IMG/VR virus record: IMGVR_UViG_3300009285_002043
Coordinates: 1-21,720 of that record
DNA length: 21,720 nucleotides
Source of the DNA: a virus
Reading direction: 5' to 3' (one strand)
This document shows positions 20,141 to 21,720 of this stretch, in pieces (positions within the stretch are counted from its first letter, which is position 1; the number at the start of each line of letters is the position of its first letter). A program made the position numbers and the translations under genes. The notes under the pieces are model-generated. The model was not told the DNA's origin and did no database searches. It worked only from the letters and a program-made list of their open reading frames with translations.

Positions 20141-20869
20141 ATGACGACGGTAGCAATGGTGGAGGCCATGGTGGACGCCATGGCAAACGGCGACTTTGAT
20201 GACGATGACGACGACCAGGATCAGGACGATGACGACCAGGACGGCGGTAACGACTGCGCACCGGCGATAGCCGACGATGCGGGCGTAGGAGCAGGCGCAG
20301 AGGACGGCGCAGGCGGCGCCCCCGACGCCCCCGACGCCACGCCAGACAAATGGTGGACGCGTGACGGATCGCCAGACGACCCGCATCGATTCCGCGTGCG
20401 GCCGCCTATGAGCATCGAGGCGTCAAAGTTGGTCGACCTGATGCTGGCTGGCACGCCGGGCGATATCCTCAGCGACGCCGAGCTGACGCAGGCGTGCGGC
20501 AAGGCGACCGCGCCCGGCTCGCCTGGGTATTCGCCTCTTCGCACCGCAACGAAATTCTGCGAGGTGGCTGGCGTGGTGTGGCGGCGCACGTACAAGGCGG
20601 GCGAGATCAAATGCCTTCCTGCCGTGGAGATCGTATCCACCTCGGGCAATGATCTGAAACACGTCTACCGCACGACCAGGCGCATCGGCCGCCGCATCGG
20701 CTCGGTGAATGTGAGCGAATTGGACGAGCCGCATCGGCGCGAGTGCCGGGCGCTGTGCGCGCAGGCGACGACGCTGGCGATGTTCTCGGCGAGCCGGACG
20801 ACGAAGAAATTTATTGCGCGGAAAATCGAGAAAGCGGTCGACATGAAACGGCTACTTGAGAACTGGTAG
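20141..20869 (+). CDS. Hypothetical protein with acidic N-terminus and winged-helix-like core
   Basis: A 242-aa protein starting at ATG 20141 (AAAAGGAG upstream). Residues 18-36 are almost all Asp/Gln, followed by an Ala/Gly/Pro-rich linker to about residue 68. The folded part begins near KWWTRDGSPDDPHRF; residues about 90-150 (ASKLVDLMLAGTPGDILSDA through SPLRTATKFCEVAGVVWRRT) look like a helix-turn-helix with wing. The C-terminus is basic and helical (RTTKKFIARKIEKAVDMKRL). Unknown role; position in the head region does not prove a structural function. Confidence 0.6.
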   Translation: MTTVAMVEAMVDAMANGDFDDDDDDQDQDDDDQDGGNDCAPAIADDAGVGAGAEDGAGGAPDAPDATPDKWWTRDGSPDDPHRFRVRPPMSIEASKLVDLMLAGTPGDILSDAELTQACGKATAPGSPGYSPLRTATKFCEVAGVVWRRTYKAGEIKCLPAVEIVSTSGNDLKHVYRTTRRIGRRIGSVNVSELDEPHRRECRALCAQATTLAMFSASRTTKKFIARKIEKAVDMKRLLENW

Positions 20870-20959
20870 CAGGTAGCAGCCGGAGCGTTTTTCGAGGCCG
20901 GACAGGGCCCGGCCCGGCCTGGACTGGGCAGGGCACGGACTTGGCGTGGCAAGTCAAGG
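20870..20959 (+). repeat. Intergenic pentamer repeat element R4 (one unit)
   Basis: A single, more degenerate unit: a GAGCGTTTTTCGAGG head at about 20883-20897, a GGCCC/GGGC tract, then a 24-base stretch at 20930-20953 identical to part of R2. It ends where a possible promoter begins (20960). No gene is visible. Confidence 0.65.
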
Positions 20960-20988
20960 TTGACATATTGTCCCCAATAGCGTACATT
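20960..20988 (+). promoter_or_regulatory. Possible promoter with a small palindrome in the spacer
   Basis: TTGACA at 20960-20965, a 17-bp spacer and TACATT at 20983-20988 (four of six). TATTG/CAATA arms lie in the spacer at 20966-20979 and could be an operator. The start point would fall at about 20995, leaving almost no leader before ATG 21001, so the gene just downstream could not use its GAGGTGG site. I treat it as tentative. Confidence 0.35.
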
Positions 20989-21000
20989 TGAGGTGGCGAC

Positions 21001-21249
21001 ATGGGCCGAGTGCTCAAAAGCCGTGGCGTCAAAGCGTGGCGGCCACCGGAGTTGATACCCCCCGGCGGCGAGCCGGACGCCCCGAACAGCAACGAGACGG
21101 CCTTGACGCTGCGCACCATTGAACGCGAGCTCATTGCGGCGAAGCGCCAGCTTGATTCGAGTATCAGGCGGGTGATGGCACTGCTAGACGCAGAAAGCGC
21201 CAGACGCCCCGACGGCGGCCCAGGCCGCCCCAGGAGCGGCGATAGTTGA
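21001..21249 (+). CDS. Hypothetical small protein
   Basis: An 82-aa protein. ATG 21001 has GAGGTGG at 20990-20996, close spacing. It is basic at both ends, with a helical centre (TIERELIAAKRQLDSSIRRV) that may form a coiled coil. It ends in RPDGGPGRPRSGDS. No family recognised. It is the last gene before the strong terminator at 21295. Confidence 0.55.
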   Translation: MGRVLKSRGVKAWRPPELIPPGGEPDAPNSNETALTLRTIERELIAAKRQLDSSIRRVMALLDAESARRPDGGPGRPRSGDS

Positions 21250-21294
21250 ATTCTGTGGGTGTGACGTACAGCCCGGCTAGTTGACCGGCTCTAC

Positions 21295-21346
21295 AGCCCC
21301 GTGTTGCGAGTTCTGAATGGACTCGCGGCGCGGGGCTTTTTGTTTG
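21295..21346 (+). terminator. Intrinsic transcription terminator
   Basis: AGCCCCG (21295-21301) pairs with CGGGGCT (21331-21337), GCGAGT (21306-21311) pairs with ACTCGC (21321-21326), and the bases between are G-C or G-U pairs. This makes a continuous 17-bp stem with a 9-base loop, followed at once by TTTTTGTTTG. It closes the transcription unit that contains the gene at 21001. Confidence 0.88.
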
Positions 21347-21414
21347 TGGCCAGGAATCCAGAATCGAAACGACGCGAACGTGCAACGCGGCAAATCCACG
21401 GCGGAGACAAAACA

Positions 21415-21720
21415 ATGTCAGACAAAACAGACAACACGCAGACGATAGGCGACGGCGCAAAGAAAGCCGACGCGAAAGCCGATGACAAGGCCGACGCGAA
21501 AGCCGATGCGAAGACGGACGCGAAAGCGCCCGATTCCGGCACGTCGAAAACGGATGACGCCACCGGTGGCTCTGATAAATCCCAGAGCCAGGACGGCGGG
21601 AAGATCGACGAGCCGAAATTCACAACGTCGATCCGGCAGGACCTCCTGCCCAACGTCAAGAGCTTCTATTACCTGCGGCTCCACGGCCGCAACGCCGCGC
21701 AGTGGTGGAAGCACGACTCG
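21415..21720 (+). CDS. Partial CDS with Ala/Lys/Asp repeats, runs off the window
   Basis: ATG 21415 opens a frame that stays open to the window end (102 codons). GGCGGAG lies upstream at 21400-21406. Residues about 14-40 are repeats of the type ADAKADDKADAKAD, followed by a Ser/Gly/Asp linker. A folded region starts at KFTTSIRQDLLPNVKSFYYL. A disordered charged N-terminus is common in scaffold or head-associated proteins, but the visible part does not identify a family. It is the first gene after the terminator at 21295. Confidence 0.65.
   Translation, partial: MSDKTDNTQTIGDGAKKADAKADDKADAKADAKTDAKAPDSGTSKTDDATGGSDKSQSQDGGKIDEPKFTTSIRQDLLPNVKSFYYLRLHGRNAAQWWKHDS

Overview
The window is a piece of a tailed double-stranded DNA phage or prophage (order Caudoviricetes, siphovirus-like gene order). 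It has high GC overall. Nearly every gene is on the + strand, tightly packed, with ATGA or short overlaps and strong GGAGG-type ribosome binding sites. The two best promoters match the bacterial sigma-70 consensus (TTGACA, 17-bp spacer, TATGAT or TAGAAT). No integrase, lysis cassette or tRNA is visible, so lifestyle and host cannot be fixed; a Gram-negative or deep-branching GC-rich bacterium is only an inference.

Layout. (1) 1-4257: end of a small ribbon-helix-helix-like gene, a consensus promoter, an HTH regulator, two small unknowns, then a recombination set: RecT-type annealing protein, a coiled-coil partner, SSB, small genes and a RuvC-like resolvase. (2) 4258-6554: a structured leader followed by a chain of small unknown genes, several coupled by ATGA overlaps, including a Tyr/Gly-rich peptide. 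(3) 6555-9611: a consensus promoter, a regulatory region with long inverted repeats and two 36-codon ORFs, a replication initiator carrying an iteron array inside its gene (candidate origin), and a DnaB helicase. (4) 9595-13030: small genes including a duplicated pair, then a ParB-like / methyltransferase-like / radical-SAM cassette. (5) 12981-21720: packaging and head genes: TerS, TerL, portal, two small genes, an SPP1 gp7-like minor head protein interrupted by an intein, several unknowns, a strong terminator and the start of another gene.

The most striking feature is in the minor head gene. The head ORF carries a 320-codon intein (17968-18927). On the opposite strand, wholly inside the intein, is a 298-aa Vsr/PD-(D/E)XK-like homing endonuclease with its own promoter (TTGATA, 17 bp, TAAAAT with extended -10), its own GGAGG site and its own stop codon. 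The two reading frames are in exact codon register. This is a self-contained two-strand mobile element: one strand encodes protein splicing, the other the endonuclease.

A second unusual feature is a family of G-rich, 5-bp-periodic intergenic repeats (about 90-250 bp) with conserved hairpins. They separate the head genes (16551-16800, 19033-19270, 19924-20121, 20870-20959) and are absent from the early region. A third is the leader of the replication gene, where two long inverted repeats interleave (pseudoknot or mutually exclusive pairing) across a short ORF coupled to the initiator.
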